A DNA stretch of 64,000 nucleotides, taken from the NCBI GenBank assembly GCA_950022655.1, contig OX465584.1, forward strand, positions 5,341,694 to 5,405,693. Direction: 5' to 3'. Every line of letters starts with the position of its first letter. Within the stretch, counting starts at the first letter, position 1. Under the pieces are notes generated by a model, which worked only from the letters and a program-made list of their open reading frames with translations, did not search any database and was not told the DNA's origin. Below are positions 15,301-23,619 of this stretch, one piece after another. A program made the position numbers and the translations under genes. The stretch comes from Alentia gelatinosa. Lineage: Eukaryota; Annelida; Polychaeta; Phyllodocida; Polynoidae.

Positions 15301-18300
15301 AAAATTCCTACCATGAATAACAGTTAAAACTATCATCTATAGGGTACAGAGTGATTGCTAGTTCTGTCATCATCTGCCAGGAAATTGTAAGACAGCAATA
15401 TTTAGGAAAAATATCCAATGGGGATTATGTCACAAATGTTAGCCATTAGTCAATGTGAAGGGTGAGATAAATTCAGAAACCCATTCAATTTTGGGGTCAG
15501 AGCTCAATCCCATCTCATTTGAATCGCTACATAATTTACGTGGCTTCGCCTGGTGAATTACTGCGCAATTTAAACTTGATGGGATACTAGCTCTAAACTT
15601 TCATAGGTTTCCTCTATATTATCTTTGTTTTTCCAGGTGCTACAAATGCTGCCAGACAATTGGTCTATAGGTCTTCTCAGCCAATTCCTGGTGTCGTCAG
15701 TGCGGAAGTCAACAAACCAGTCTCGCACAACACGATTAGAGCGGATGTTGGCACGCGGAGAGAACCTGGCCATGAAGGGTGAGGCCATCCAGCTTAGACG
15801 GGGCGTAGTGCAATTAGGCGAAGAAAGGTGAGCTTGCTAAATTTTATTGCATTATATCACTGATATCATACTAAAGGTTTGATTCCATTTTGCTGAATTT
15901 GACGCTGATCACCACTCAGGCCCTAATTGGGGGACCGCTTTAGCCCTGATCTAAATGAGGACCGAACATCGCCTAAGCAGGATTGGGACATAATTCGGGT
16001 AAATGGAATCAAGCCTTAACATCGAGTAAAAAGATCTCATTTAAGTGGGATTTCCTTTCCATAAGAAGTCAGTTGGTGGTAAGGCCCCAAGTGGGGACCT
16101 CCTGGAGATCCTTTTTACATTTCCAGTTTATAGAATTGTTTTCTTGTGTAAAACAAAGATAGTATAAATTGAGCCTCATTCAGGCAAGAAGAAAACACCC
16201 CAGTGCTTTCAACCTTCGCACATACCCTCAGCCTATTCCATGGCTAACACCGATATGTTTTCCATGTTTTTTGTCTATCCGAACCAGTAAATCGCCACGA
16301 AAAATATTTCCACTTTTTTCTTGACCCCAGCTGACATCCCTGTATGAAAACAGAATGTTGGCTTTGATATACCAAAATCTCATTATTCACAGAGATGCCA
16401 GTTTTCAATGTTTCTATTGAAATTCATGTTTTCATTTCAGAATAAAAGAATTATTTTTCCTTGTGTAATATTGATATACTAAATGCTAAATTACCCAATT
16501 CACCCACAGCGTATGATCCCCACTGAACCTCCCCACTGACCCATGTAAAAATGGGCCTTCCCTTGATCCCTTGATTCCCAACTGTAATGTATATGTAACG
16601 CGTAAACTCTGTATTGCAATGGAAAATATTTCAATGTTTTTTCTGACCCAAACTGGCATCCTTGATTATTCATAGCACAGTTTCAAAAAGATAAAAAGGA
16701 GATAATTTTTATTTTGTGCTGATTGGTAGTCGAGGGGCTGAACAGTAAGTCCATGACGTCACTTTTTGATATTCTGCATGCCACTTGCCTCATTGTGGTC
16801 ATTTACGTTCCGTTCTGTCCTCAGTCGCTCATGCCACACATATCACGTTTTTAGCAATTTTAGTGTTTTCCAAAAAGCATAACCTCCTTTTATGTGATGC
16901 GATGGTGATTTTCTGTATCGTTTATATATGGTATTTCTTGGTCGCCTCGCCTCCTCGTTATGCACACAAGCATTACTAAATCAGCCGGGAGGGGGGGGGG
17001 GGGGAGTTAGCTCAGTGGTAAAGAGCACGGGACTTTGTTGATTTGAGTCCCACTGCAGCCACTTTTCTCCTCGACTTCTATATCAAAGGTCAATCCTTTT
17101 CATACCCTGTCTATGTGGTGTGGGAAGTAAAAGAACTCCCACCTCGGTAAATGTGTAGGGGCGAGATTTCTACCTAAATTCATCTCATAGATTCAATGAA
17201 ACCCAAAGTAAATCTAACAGAACATATTTGACGTTAAACTACCCAAACAACCAACAAAAGCAATTTCATTCGGTTTTATGGGCAGTTGCCCCTTACAATG
17301 CTGTGCGGCCGCCACTAATGAGGTGTTGCCTCTTCCACTGCACATTGCTTTTACTGCCAGGCAAATGGCTGCCATGTGGTTCCCCGGTAAGCGCCAAATG
17401 CTGATATGGTAACCTTTTTATGATCGTCGAGTCACCCCAACGGAACATGCCCTTAAGCCAGTAGCTCACTTTTCAGATAACTTCAATATCCTCAGAATGG
17501 ATTTCCATTTATCATGCTGATTTATATCTAGCCATGCTTCCAGTCTGGTGAATTTAAACTTAACTCATTATAATTTAAAGTTTAAAGGGATTAAACTTTA
17601 AAAGGACCGCTTTGGAATTAAATCATTTTTTGTAGCTTGTAAACTTATCTCAGAGCTGCTTAGTATAAAAAAATTGTGTTACTAATTTACTCTTTATTTT
17701 TTTAGAGTTATTCATTTATAAACTGTGGTGTTTCGCCTTATACTAGTATATGCTACAGATATTTGTTTTATGCATGTTATGATTTTGCACAATAGATTTA
17801 CTTTGTGTCACTTAAGCACAAAGGGATCATTGGTGTTGTCAAAATGTGGTTTAAATAGAATAGATAGTTATCAGCAGATTTCCTAAATGTGGACCGAAAG
17901 CCACGAGGGGTTGACGATTAGTAATATACAAGACATAGAATTACGGGAAGGCCTGTGAAAGAGGCCATCTCTCGTTTATTACTAAGCGTCAACCCCTCGT
18001 GGTTTACAGCCGCCTGTCCACAAAACCATTGTTGTATTTTTCATCCATGTTCTTTATTATATACCTGTGCCAGTATGTTACACAAATACCAACCTCTGCT
18101 AGGGCATTAGTATTAGATATATACCAGCAGAGTATGGTGGTATAAAATGATGTACCACCCTACTTTGAAAACACATTCTGATTGGCTTAAAATAAATCAC
18201 ACTGACCTACTTATGACATACTGACAGTGACTTGCAGCACTCTGCTAATTTATGTGTTCGAAGGATCATTGCAGTTGAAGCAAAATAAAAGTAAAAAATG

Positions 18301-18935
18301 TGCTTGAAAGTATTCCGCGCTCAACCTTACACTGAGTCATCATACCTTTTCAATGGGAACTTTGTATACGATGGATGATAAGTTATAAAGTATATCATTT
18401 GGTATTTCTTTTTGTTCTCAAACCGTAGGCATAGCGTTGTTTATACAAACAAATAGACTAGATATCTGATTGAAGAGTGTATTCTCCATGTACAATAGTT
18501 TTGAAAATCCGTATACAATGGTTATGGTATGGATAGTTTTAAAATAATGGTTAGTTGTCTACTGATTCAACATACATTTTCAATGGGGACTTTGTATATG
18601 CTGCATAATGAATACTCACTGGTTAACACGAGATGGGATTCCATGCAGCTGCTGGTATTGAGTATCTGGCAAAAGCTATTTTATACATCATGCCCAGCAG
18701 TGGGCAGTATTTCAAAGAATTTTGTGCACTGGTTATATTAATAACATAGTTTACAGACTATCTATATGTCTTCCGTAGGTCCTGCGCAGTATGTAACCGC
18801 GTCTTCCCCGAACCCAGCTTCATGCGCTATCCGAATGGGGTCATCACGCATGTGCAGTGTGCGAAGAACCGTAACGTGTGCCCCGTGACGGGCAAGCTGT
18901 TCAGCACGAGCGCGCCCCCCGTCAGGAAGAAATGA
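222..18935 (+). CDS. TGFBRAP1: TGFBRAP1/VPS3-like CORVET subunit, C-terminal 520 residues (5' partial)
   Basis: Twelve exons join in frame: 222-326, 926-1117, 2058-2251, 2735-2803, 3792-3864, 4985-5119, 5892-5992, 7773-7884, 8611-8771, 14415-14487, 15637-15827, 18779-18935. All are AG-exon-GT and every phase matches. The product resembles vertebrate TGFBRAP1 throughout (e.g. SSFTRS at window residues 48-53, HTHLAVLYL at 261-269, HEKALKILVH at 331-340, VLQMLPDNWS at 406-415). Family knowledge: TGFBRAP1 is the metazoan VPS3 homologue, a CORVET subunit tethering early endosomes, of about 860 residues with an N-terminal CNH domain, a clathrin-repeat-like middle and a VPS39-type C-terminal domain. 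The CNH part is missing because it lies upstream of base 1. The C-terminus keeps a cysteine/histidine module (CAVC at 471-474, HVQC at 493-496) and ends SAPPVRKK. Exon joins are inferred from phase and homology, without transcript data. Confidence 0.93.
709..928 (+). repeat. About 69-bp tandem repeat seeded on an exon acceptor
   Basis: The string ttgctaggtg occurs at about 711, 781, 849 and 919, spaced 70, 68 and 70 bp. Each of the first three is followed by related sequence (gatcatacaataaaaat and variants). The fourth occurrence is the true acceptor and start of the exon at 926. Three upstream copies of the acceptor and first exon bases therefore lie in the intron. Confidence 0.8.
926..1117 (+). 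CDS. TGFBRAP1: TGFBRAP1 exon 2 in window
   Basis: Sixty-four codons in phase 0, from VITLYPDLLPSNSSFTRS to RQATGIQQ, donor gtaagt. The acceptor (ttgctag before gtgatc) is the last member of a tandem series of the same string at about 711, 781 and 849. Confidence 0.9.
1140..1437 (+). repeat. Dispersed repeat (copy 1; second copy near 52425-52715)
   Basis: Shared blocks with 52425-52715 include agggcacatagctatt, ggaggcggccatcttgccc, tctatagatta and a tail of the type aactagcaatcactctgt. A short reverse-strand fragment lies at about 15338-15390, and a weaker relative near 41735-41830. Non-coding, family unnamed. Confidence 0.65.
1770..1992 (+). repeat. About 34-bp minisatellite
   Basis: Six to seven units built on gcctgtaggcattttg plus a poly-C stretch and acatacata. 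GCCTGTAGGC is itself a near-palindrome. A diverged unit lies upstream at 1676-1718. It sits in the intron 65 bp before the exon at 2058 and opens spurious reading frames on both strands. Confidence 0.85.
2058..2251 (+). CDS. TGFBRAP1: TGFBRAP1 exon 3 in window
   Basis: Begins EVDTALLKLYAEL and ends ALSVWT plus two bases of a split Arg codon (phase 2), donor gtacgc. It is markedly GC-richer than the surrounding intron. The open frame continues past the donor to 2339, but that extension has no resemblance to the family. Confidence 0.9.
2735..2803 (+). CDS. TGFBRAP1: TGFBRAP1 exon 4 in window
   Basis: A 69-bp exon completing the split Arg and reading IADGELFDELFPGIDFIVEF. Acceptor tttacag, donor gtaagt, phase 2 at both ends. 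Too short to appear as a stand-alone open frame; found by phase and homology. Confidence 0.85.
2961..3275 (-). repeat. Hairpin repeat family A, copy 1
   Basis: Contains a hairpin with arms starting gaccatgctgtacaagc (3132) and ending gcttgttcagcatggtc (3256). It also holds an AT-rich flank with cataacgtaaaaat-like and tatacccatgcc strings. Two other copies (35704-36032, 40072-40394) lie in the opposite orientation, so the whole block of about 320 bp is mobile. Confidence 0.7.
3792..3864 (+). CDS. TGFBRAP1: TGFBRAP1 exon 5 in window
   Basis: A 73-bp exon reading LSDYDTVWKYVEWVLERDQV then RGVR, acceptor tttttcag, donor gtgagt, entering in phase 2 and leaving in phase 0. The WVL segment matches the position of a Trp-Val-Leu stretch in vertebrate homologues. 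Confidence 0.85.
3997..4352 (+). repeat. Dispersed repeat family G, copy 1
   Basis: Shares a long colinear stretch with 24461-24795: ccctattgaggtatcccata at one end and gggagtttagtaacctctgg at the other, with ggaaatttcagc in the middle. Rearranged copies lie at 43464-43850 and 43866-44026, and a fragment at 62475-62518. Some copies hold open frames of 86-139 codons but in different frames; no protein family was recognised. Confidence 0.7.
4505..4795 (+). repeat. Modular hairpin element, stem type 1
   Basis: The constant module at 4505-4645 opens tatctcac, carries ccataggcttaacatt and closes ggggtgagataaa. The hairpin at 4652-4790 has arms with gaaaata(a)g(c)ttggt, actccacc and gtttgacc. Its loop around 4713-4726 reads gaagcgaagctgag. 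The same stem occurs at 36205-36350. Confidence 0.75.
4985..5119 (+). CDS. TGFBRAP1: TGFBRAP1 exon 6 in window
   Basis: Forty-five codons in phase 0: starts VFTERPPQELASERLRPDLI, ends YLIYERKME; acceptor attatacag, donor gtaata. Confidence 0.9.
5892..5992 (+). CDS. TGFBRAP1: TGFBRAP1 exon 7 in window
   Basis: Starts KESFHTHLAVLYLDRALKLR, a block strongly conserved in TGFBRAP1/VPS39 proteins, and ends in phase 2 within an Arg codon. Acceptor gtatttcag, donor gtacat. Confidence 0.9.
6060..6180 (+). repeat. Family C element fragment with short hairpin
   Basis: gtaaaattgacgataaaa and its complement ttttatcgtcaattttac pair around 6098-6150, followed by a tail (tatttatcgcgtacagaaac) shared with 7090-7150 and 14690-14735. 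Confidence 0.5.
6329..6668 (+). repeat. Modular hairpin element, stem type 2
   Basis: The hairpin at 6329-6446 has arms caatactccacgagtttgg and ccaaacgagtggagtattg, with loop gaggcgaagccgag at 6382-6395. The module that follows (about 6466-6668) opens tctcacccc, closes ggggtgagataaa, and holds a small palindrome cgccacggacgtggcg. Confidence 0.72.
7005..7165 (+). repeat. Family C element
   Basis: aaaattgacgatt pairs loosely with catcaattttac around a tgaacctctgcctttgg core, and the sequence ends tacagccacagtaaccctgt. Related copies are at 12441-12650, 14495-14735 and 51560-51880. Confidence 0.5.
7250..7490 (+). repeat. Modular hairpin element, stem type 3
   Basis: Module with catagacttaacatt and ggggtaggataaa, then a hairpin (about 7360-7490) with arms catataattgtttacatg and tataaacaatcatatg and loop agctccgcttcgtg, the reverse form of the conserved loop. 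Confidence 0.62.
7525..7718 (+). repeat. Modular hairpin element, stem type 4 (short)
   Basis: Opens cctacccctaataaaa and closes ggggtaggataaa at about 7630. It is followed by a short hairpin with arms actagacgccactcgtttg and caaactcgtgacgtct. It ends about 55 bp before the exon at 7773. Confidence 0.6.
7773..7884 (+). CDS. TGFBRAP1: TGFBRAP1 exon 8 in window
   Basis: Reads SELRHLLQTSNLYRVQLLLG followed by KIEKTDMYTEAAILYGK after the completed Arg. Acceptor gattgcag, donor gtaagg, leaving in phase 0. Probably alpha-solenoid repeat of the C-terminal half. Confidence 0.88.
8611..8771 (+). CDS. TGFBRAP1: TGFBRAP1 exon 9 in window
   Basis: Starts LGDHEKALKILVHKMRDFTA, a hallmark of the VPS39/TGFBRAP1 family, and continues AEDYCVV ... 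LFQTLLGVYLDPNN with a Gly codon split across the next intron. Acceptor ttactag, donor gtacgt. Confidence 0.92.
8958..9532 (+). mobile_element. TIR MITE (AAGGGCTGATTCC family), copy split by an insertion
   Basis: Starts aagggctgattccaccaac and ends gtcggtggaatcagcactt, the same TIRs as the intact copy at 10504-10765. The two halves match that copy, but about 300 bp beginning with a T tract is inserted at 9144. The first 20 bases also occur alone at 8778-8800. Probably non-autonomous: no coding capacity. Confidence 0.78.
9144..9450 (-). mobile_element. Retroposed insertion with poly(A) tail inside a MITE
   Basis: On the minus strand the insert ends in about 21 A (T tract 9144-9164), preceded by AATAAA (complement of 9170-9175). 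It interrupts the MITE exactly where the intact copy reads gcgattattc, and GATT is repeated on both sides. This fits a retroposed transcript 3' end, or a SINE/LINE 3' end. No open reading frame or tRNA head was seen. Confidence 0.6.
10504..10765 (+). mobile_element. TIR MITE (AAGGGCTGATTCC family), intact copy
   Basis: A 262-bp element with TIRs aagggctgattccacc and ggtggaatcagcactt, flanked by TA on both sides, as in Tc1/mariner-type insertions. The interior holds repeated tatcttg/gatatgtcg strings. No coding capacity. Confidence 0.8.
10921..11210 (+). mobile_element. tRNA-headed SINE, copy 1
   Basis: A B-box-like GGTTCGAGTCC at 10965-10975 is followed by the family body (gtctatgtggtgtgggaagt, ttggtaaat, acatagattcgacc) and a tail ending cgttaaatcaatccaacc. 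The A box is degraded. Related copies lie at 17006-17260 and 60623-60937, and a 3' part at 63061-63190. Confidence 0.75.
11505..11805 (+). repeat. Modular hairpin element, stem type 5
   Basis: The hairpin at 11508-11640 has arms gagttttaatcttggc and gccaagattaaaac, with loop gaggcgaagccaag at 11567-11580. The module that follows opens tatcctaccc, carries caatgttaagcctatggg and closes aggggtaggataaa. A fragment of the left arm recurs at 27010-27075. Confidence 0.78.
11806..12440 (+). other. Intronic stretch without a recognised feature
   Basis: AT-rich intron of TGFBRAP1. No exon, tRNA or repeat family was recognised; the 74-codon open frame at 12183 resembles nothing known. Confidence 0.5.
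12441..12650 (+). repeat. Family C hairpin element
   Basis: Left part ctacctatggctgcat ... cctacccatgtcatattta. The right part is a hairpin with arms attgattagatatgtatata and tatatgtatatcaattgat around ccttcagcatc. Colinear with 14495-14735 and 51560-51880. Confidence 0.6.
13357..14397 (+). repeat. 29-bp minisatellite, about 36 copies
   Basis: Unit cacactgtgactgtatgag plus taacacagtt, highly uniform, with recurrent variants (taa/tat, tat/taa, a gggact subtype near the 3' end). Each unit holds a near-palindrome around CACACTGTG. The array ends 17 bp before the exon at 14415. Confidence 0.95.
14415..14487 (+). CDS. TGFBRAP1: TGFBRAP1 exon 10 in window
   Basis: A 73-bp exon, SRDPLVAPAVALLNNNQNDF then DTVK, entering in phase 2 and leaving in phase 0. 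Acceptor ttccttacag, donor gtacag. The upstream intron ends in about 1 kb of 29-bp tandem repeat that stops only 17 bases before this exon. Confidence 0.88.
14495..14735 (+). repeat. Family C hairpin element
   Basis: tatacctgtggctgtatgtc at the left, then gatgaacctctgccttcagc with the complementary ggttcatc, and a tail catatttatcacgtacagc. It begins in the intron immediately after the exon ending at 14487. Confidence 0.6.
14755..15067 (+). repeat. Modular hairpin element, stem type 6, copy 1
   Basis: The hairpin at 14755-14905 has arms aaccaaacaagagttagtcg and cgactaacttgagtttggtt, with loop gaggcgaagccgag at 14822-14835. The module opens tatcctaccc, carries caatgttaagcctatgg and closes aggggtaggataaa. 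Other copies: 29035-29340, 50540-50935 (diverged), 59038-59365. Confidence 0.82.
15390..15610 (+). repeat. Modular hairpin element, stem type 7, copy 1
   Basis: A truncated module (aaaatatccaatgggg, ttagtcaatgtgaagg, ggtgagataaa) is followed by a hairpin with arms tcagagctcaatcccatc and gatgggatactagctct and loop ggcttcgcc at 15542-15550. It ends about 30 bp before the exon at 15637. Other copies: 36502-36755, 39385-39640, 58550-58818. Confidence 0.8.
15637..15827 (+). CDS. TGFBRAP1: TGFBRAP1 exon 11 in window
   Basis: Starts VLQMLPDNWSIGLLSQFLVS, matching the VPS39-type C-terminal domain, and runs to VVQLGEE with a split Arg. Acceptor tttttccag, donor gtgagc. Confidence 0.92.
15875..16016 (+). 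mobile_element. MITE (AGGYTTGATTCC family), copy 1
   Basis: A 142-bp element with TIRs aggtttgattccattt and aaatggaatcaagcct, flanked by TAA on both sides. The 3-bp TWA duplication is typical of PIF/Harbinger-type transposition. No coding capacity. Confidence 0.8.
16112..16355 (+). repeat. AGAGATGGCAG dispersed family, copy lacking 5' end
   Basis: Contains acatttccagttta, tagtataaattgagcctcat, tttccatgttttttgtctat and ctgacatccctgta, the shared landmarks of this family. A second 5' fragment lies at 16388-16465 and a third piece at 16614-16665. Confidence 0.7.
17006..17260 (+). mobile_element. tRNA-headed SINE, copy 2
   Basis: A box tagctcagtgg at 17008-17018 and B box gatttgagtcc at 17040-17050. 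Body gtctatgtggtgtgggaagt, caccTcggtaaatgtg, atagattc, with a tail ending in cccaaacaacc repeats. A poly-G tract sits immediately 5'. Confidence 0.78.
17891..18020 (+). repeat. Inverted repeat/hairpin
   Basis: Arms ccacgaggggttgacg (17901) and cgtcaacccctcgtgg pair around an AT-rich centre. Outer ends ggacc / gtcc also pair partly. It lacks the conserved loop of the modular family. Confidence 0.6.
18779..18935 (+). CDS. TGFBRAP1: TGFBRAP1 terminal coding exon
   Basis: Reads SCAVCNRVFPEPSFMRYPNG, then VITHVQCAKNRNVCPVTGKL and FSTSAPPVRKK, stopping at TGA 18933-18935. It carries the C-x2-C and H-x2-C cysteine/histidine module at the end of VPS39/TGFBRAP1 proteins. The acceptor ttccgtag follows a 2.95-kb intron. 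Confidence 0.9.
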
Positions 18936-19490
18936 CACGAGGTGTGGGCCGAAAACTGTGGGGCCCAAAAGACCGGCCCCTGCAGCGTGGCCAGCATGCT
19001 CAACTCCTGCTTGAAGACATCATACACCAATCCAAAAAAATACTTCGAAGACAGCATCCTCAAGTGGTTCAAGAAGCCCGAGAGCTGAGCTCCCCGTGGG
19101 TTTTTTTTATAGGGAAATGATTAAATTTCCCAATTAAGGCTTGATTCCATCTACCCGAATTATGTCCCAATCCTGCTTAGGCCATGTCGGTCCCAATTCA
19201 GATCAGGGCTAAAGCCGCCCACCGATTTGGGCCTGACTGGTGATCGGCACCAAGTTCGGCCAAATGGAAGCAAGCCTTTAAGAAAAGTAAGTTAAGTGAT
19301 GACGTGTAAATAGGAATGTGGAGGACTTGCGCTGGTTATTACAGCGGTTGCTTGTTACTGGTGAGTACAGAGAAGAGACAATGACGGGAGATGTTGCTAT
19401 TATTCAATTAAGACTATAAATAGGTGAATACAGTGTGAAAGATCATAGCATAAAACAAAATATAAATAGGTGTCGATAATAGAAATAAAA
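18936..19490 (+). other. TGFBRAP1 3' UTR region with first poly(A) signal
   Basis: Sequence after the stop codon. A MITE sits at 19137-19277 inside it. The first AATAAA is at 19484-19489, a second at 20271-20276, and a stronger-looking one followed by GT-rich sequence at 26159-26164. Which is used cannot be decided from sequence. Confidence 0.4.
19137..19277 (+). mobile_element. MITE (AGGYTTGATTCC family), copy 2
   Basis: TIRs aggcttgattccat and atggaagcaagcct, flanked by TTA on both sides; 141 bp and colinear in inverted orientation with the copy at 15875. It lies about 200 bp after the TGFBRAP1 stop codon and may be transcribed in the 3' UTR. Confidence 0.8.
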
Positions 19491-22336
19491 ATAACATAGA
19501 ATTTAAATCATGCATTTTAATCATGGATAATAAGATGTTATTTTTTCATCATATATTTCAATGATCAATATGTTTTTTGCTCGATATGGCATATAGGTCT
19601 CAGCAGGATCTATTGCTTAAATAACAACGTGACTTCACAAAAAAACTGGAAACCGCTGGAATGAGGCATGTTGAGAAAAATGTTGAAATGCATTAAATTC
19701 CAGGATTTAATTATCCATCCAACTTGATGGTGTAGCGTATAATTGGCAGAGCATAGAAAATACGTGAAACAAAAAGAGATGACTGAAGTTCACCAAGTAA
19801 ATATGCACTAGAACATGAACTTCTCTGATAAATATGTATAGAAACTTTTAAATGAGAAGTATAAGTACGGGTTATAGCAGGTAACCTTTGACATTGGCGT
19901 ACAGCCTGTCAAAGAGAGTGCACAAATACCTTAATGATGACTCAGCAAATCTGGGCCGCGTATTTTCTATAGTTTTCCTTTTCGTTTGATACCATGATTA
20001 TCACATTGTGAGCTAGGCATTAAATGATAAAATGTAAGCTATTTCCTGTAGTAGGAAAGAGGGATTTTTTTTAGGCATTTGCTGATTTCTTTTCTACTCA
20101 GCACTGGACCGTTACTGTTATTAGTATAAGGCAGATGTTTTTAACGTAACTGGATGTGAACATGAAATAGTACTCATGTTACTGTTGACAAGTTAAAGGA
20201 ATACAGGACGAGATGAAGTTAATATTTAATATAAGAAGAATTTGAAGCCAGTAAGAAACTACTTCATGACAATAAAAGATTATCTCTTAGGTTTCGCAAA
20301 ATGTCATACAACACATTCTGGGAAAATTGTTTCGACATAAGTGTATGTTGGAAGCCCGCGCCTCTCCTGTGTGATGCGAAAATTGGTTTCCCTGCAAAAA
20401 TCTTGTTTTATCGCCCACTAGTATCTTGTGCGCATGCATGAACATGCGCAGTGTTTAAGTCCACGATTGGAGAGAAATTCATCGGCGCTCGATTACCTAG
20501 ATTGTCAGGATTTAGCGTAATCTCTGGTAGGAGTTGTAGTGCAATTTGCCGAAATTAAGAATGTCATAATGAACATAAAAACATAATTTTACGACATTCA
20601 AGAGCCTATCATAGATGAAATAAAACATATTTCCAACTAACTTCTATAGTGTAAAACTAGTATGTCCAATAGTCCGTGAAATCTGATCGGAAGAGCGTGT
20701 CCAGACGCATGCGCGTATTGAGTTGGCAATAAAACAAAATTTTCGCAGGGTAACCAATTCTCGCATCACACCGGTCCTGTACGATTAGCACAGATACAGT
20801 ACTCTGGGAGTCTTGAGGGATTTTGAGGGGCGTTATAACCGCCAGAATGTGTGTGCAGTGGTGGATGTGTTGCACGTAACTTCCTGATGTGCTTCGCGCC
20901 ACTAATTTGCAATCTGACCTTGACCTTACGGCCTGCACCACAGAGAACTGTACCTGCGCTGATGATAGGCATCAAGATAGCGAGGGAACCAGTGTGACAC
21001 TAACGCCTCAACTTTATGAATTAATTCTCTATTGCATGAATTATGTTTGAATTCCCTCACAGAGAAAGTGTTACTGTCTCAACAATCTAGTTCCATGCTG
21101 TGATGCTGCAGAAGGGACATCACCTTCAAACAAGTTGACAAAAAGTTCTGCAGAAAGACTAGTGTAAGTACAGGGATGCAAGTATTCTGATTAATTACCA
21201 ATATCTGAAGTTTCAAGATGTTTATTTATAATGATAAAAAAATCTTACAATATCTACAAATAAGCTACACTCCGACTTTACCAGGCCAGGCTCTGGTGGC
21301 AACACGCCAGCAAGAACCTGTTGACATGCTGCTGAAAGGTGCCATTAACCCTATCGTGCCAGGTGCCCGCGGCAAGGGTACAGTCATGGAGCCGGGTACA
21401 AGTGCCAATGAATACCGGTAGAGGCCAGGTATATAGGCCTATTGTGAACACTTTATCTTTGCATCATGTGACATGACACATGATCCTTAATACTATTTTC
21501 ATTTTCACCTAAAAATATCAAATATGTTGTTATATCTACATTCTGCGAAAGTTTTATGTTTATTGAGCCATTATATCCAATTCTATTTAAAAAAACGAAT
21601 ATTTTATAAATGGTTTTATACAAGGCATCATCCAGCCATCCCTGGATGATACCTTAAGGCATCACCTGGCCAGCTGTGGTTGATGCCTCAAGGCATCACC
21701 CGGAGTAAATGGGTTTAAGGGCCTGTTCCATTGGGACGAAAGTCAGGCATCTACCAAACATGCTTATGTCCAAACGGACAGGCCCACTCCACGACTGCCA
21801 TCACACACTGGCCAGCAGACACTGACAGTGGCTACCCAGCAAAACTGATTGACTAGGTTTTATTGTTCCACCACTGTGTGGTCACCACCGTTGAGCATAT
21901 GGCCTGCTCCACTGCCTTTTATACCTTAGCCAACACAGCAGCTGTAGGCAGCCATGCAATGTTCTATTGTGGTCATACAGTCGGCCTGGTAGAGTACACC
22001 CTTCAGCCTTTAAAAATGATACTCAAATTCTAAAACCTTTCTGAAAGTGAGTCAGTTTTTAAACACATATCCCACAGCTCTGAGCATGTTTCACTACTAG
22101 CCCAGGCAGCTTTCAATCTAGATTCTATCCCGATTTCTTTTTCTAACCATGACTTGCATCCCTGAAGGTATATAAACATATTTGAAAGAACTTTTTTCCG
22201 GCACTGTGGAAATGTATGAGACACCATTTAAAGAAACAGGGGCCAGTTTCCATGGTAAGAGGCGTGACTTTTGTAGCATAGCCCCTTATCTCTTGGATTT
22301 CTCCGGATCCGCTTTTGTTGATGGTGGATGAAATCC
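19491..22336 (+). other. Intergenic stretch without a recognised gene
   Basis: Open frames here (e.g. minus-strand 20657-20941, 94 codons) show no family resemblance and no exon structure. Short palindromes such as gcatcatcc/ggatgatacc occur near 21625-21700. Nothing else was recognised. Confidence 0.5.
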
Positions 22337-22571
22337 TGGGAGCTGTTTCAAAAGTCGAGTGAAGTCTCGCCAGCAGCACGTCGCATTTCAAAGGGAGAGG
22401 CCGCAACAGCGAGCAGCACTTTGAATCAAAGTGGCCGCAAAACCAGTACCAATACCCAATAGCGAGCGGCACCTTCACCTCAACAGCGACGCTTCAAGTG
22501 CAATTGTTAGCTCTCGCTTTGGCGGTGAGTACTCTCGTTTAGCACCCTTCCGACTTTTGAAACAGCTCCCA
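22337..22571 (+). mobile_element. TIR element TGGGAGCTGTTTCAAAAGTCG
   Basis: Perfect 21-bp terminal inverted repeats (tgggagctgtttcaaaagtc... / ...gacttttgaaacagctccca) enclose 193 bp rich in agcgagc/cagcgac strings. No coding function seen; the minus-strand 111-codon frame is incidental. A 50-bp relative lies at 28334-28383. Confidence 0.8.
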
Positions 22572-22623
22572 TGTCTTCATGATAAGCAGGGGTAACTTAC
22601 ACAATTTTTGTTTGCGTATGTTA

Positions 22624-23249
22624 AGGCTTGATTCTATTTGCCCGTATTATATCCCTGCTCGGGCCATGTTTGGTCTCTATTTGGATATTGAAACAGGTCC
22701 CTGATCCAAATAGAGACCAAACATGGCCCGAACAATTCCATGTTTATCTTTTACTTATATCTCGATTTTCATGATTGGTCAACTCCTTTGTGAGAACCAG
22801 TATATTCAAACCCAGAACTGAAATCACTGCACCACTCTGTCAGTTTCTTACTGTATTCCTCGACCCTAGGCTATCACTTCCATGTCTTACAAGCGAGAGC
22901 TACAGTGTCAGGCAATGTAACTCTGTCAAAAATGCACGTAGAGACATCAATTAAAAACTGGAATGTGAGGAAATACACGAGAAATAATTCTGAATCATCC
23001 AAAATAATTTATTAGTAATTTATTTATTAGATATTCAGTTGGTTATGCTGGCATAGCAAACAAAACCGGGTTCTGAACAGCGAGGAAGCTTTTAAAAGGA
23101 CACTGTGGGTGCCACTGTGGGTGCCACTATTTCGGTCTTCCATTCGATGTGAACCCAAAACTAGTGAAACAGGTCCCAGGGCTAAAGCAGCCCCCGATTA
23201 GGGCCTGAGTGGTGATCGGTACTAAATTCGGTCAAATGGAATCAAGCCT
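22624..23249 (+). mobile_element. MITE (AGGYTTGATTCC family), copy 3, split
   Basis: Ends aggcttgattctattt and aaatggaatcaagcct, flanked by TTA on both sides. About 480 bp is inserted between two gaaacaggtccc strings (22689 and 23168). The left side also holds a palindrome around gccatgtttggtctctattt. Confidence 0.72.
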
Positions 23250-23532
23250 TTATAAAAATGAGATGGGCGATAGAGTGAGGCAGGTTGATGTTGTCACAAC
23301 TAGTCTGTAAAAACTGCATCTTCTGTGATATTTACGTGTATTTCAGTTTGAACACTTTTCATTTAACCACTACTCTTTATTTGTAAGGAAAATGGAGGGA
23401 ATGTATAGTAACATGAAGAAGTAATGAGAGCAGCATTGTCTGCATGCAAGTCAGAGTTTACTTCTTCTCATCAAAGGTATGTCTAATTTATAGCCTCTCA
23501 AGGTTTTAAGTTATTCAGAGTTTTCATCGGTT

Positions 23533-23600
23533 TATAGGAGACCAAAGTGAACCAACCGAAACAGCAGGTACCAGTTCACAAAACAGTACTTTCAAGGAGT
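23533..23600 (+). repeat. Fragment of ATAGGGAGCC MITE family
   Basis: ggagaccaaagtgaacc and ccagttcacaaaacag match the terminal part of the elements at 24108-24463 and 50105-50403. Confidence 0.45.
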
Positions 23601-23619
23601 TGTTCCATGGAGGTGTTCA

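Noticed and set aside
22143..22478. 111-codon minus-strand frame
   Set aside because: Mostly within the TIR element 22337-22571; no domain recognised and no splice context.
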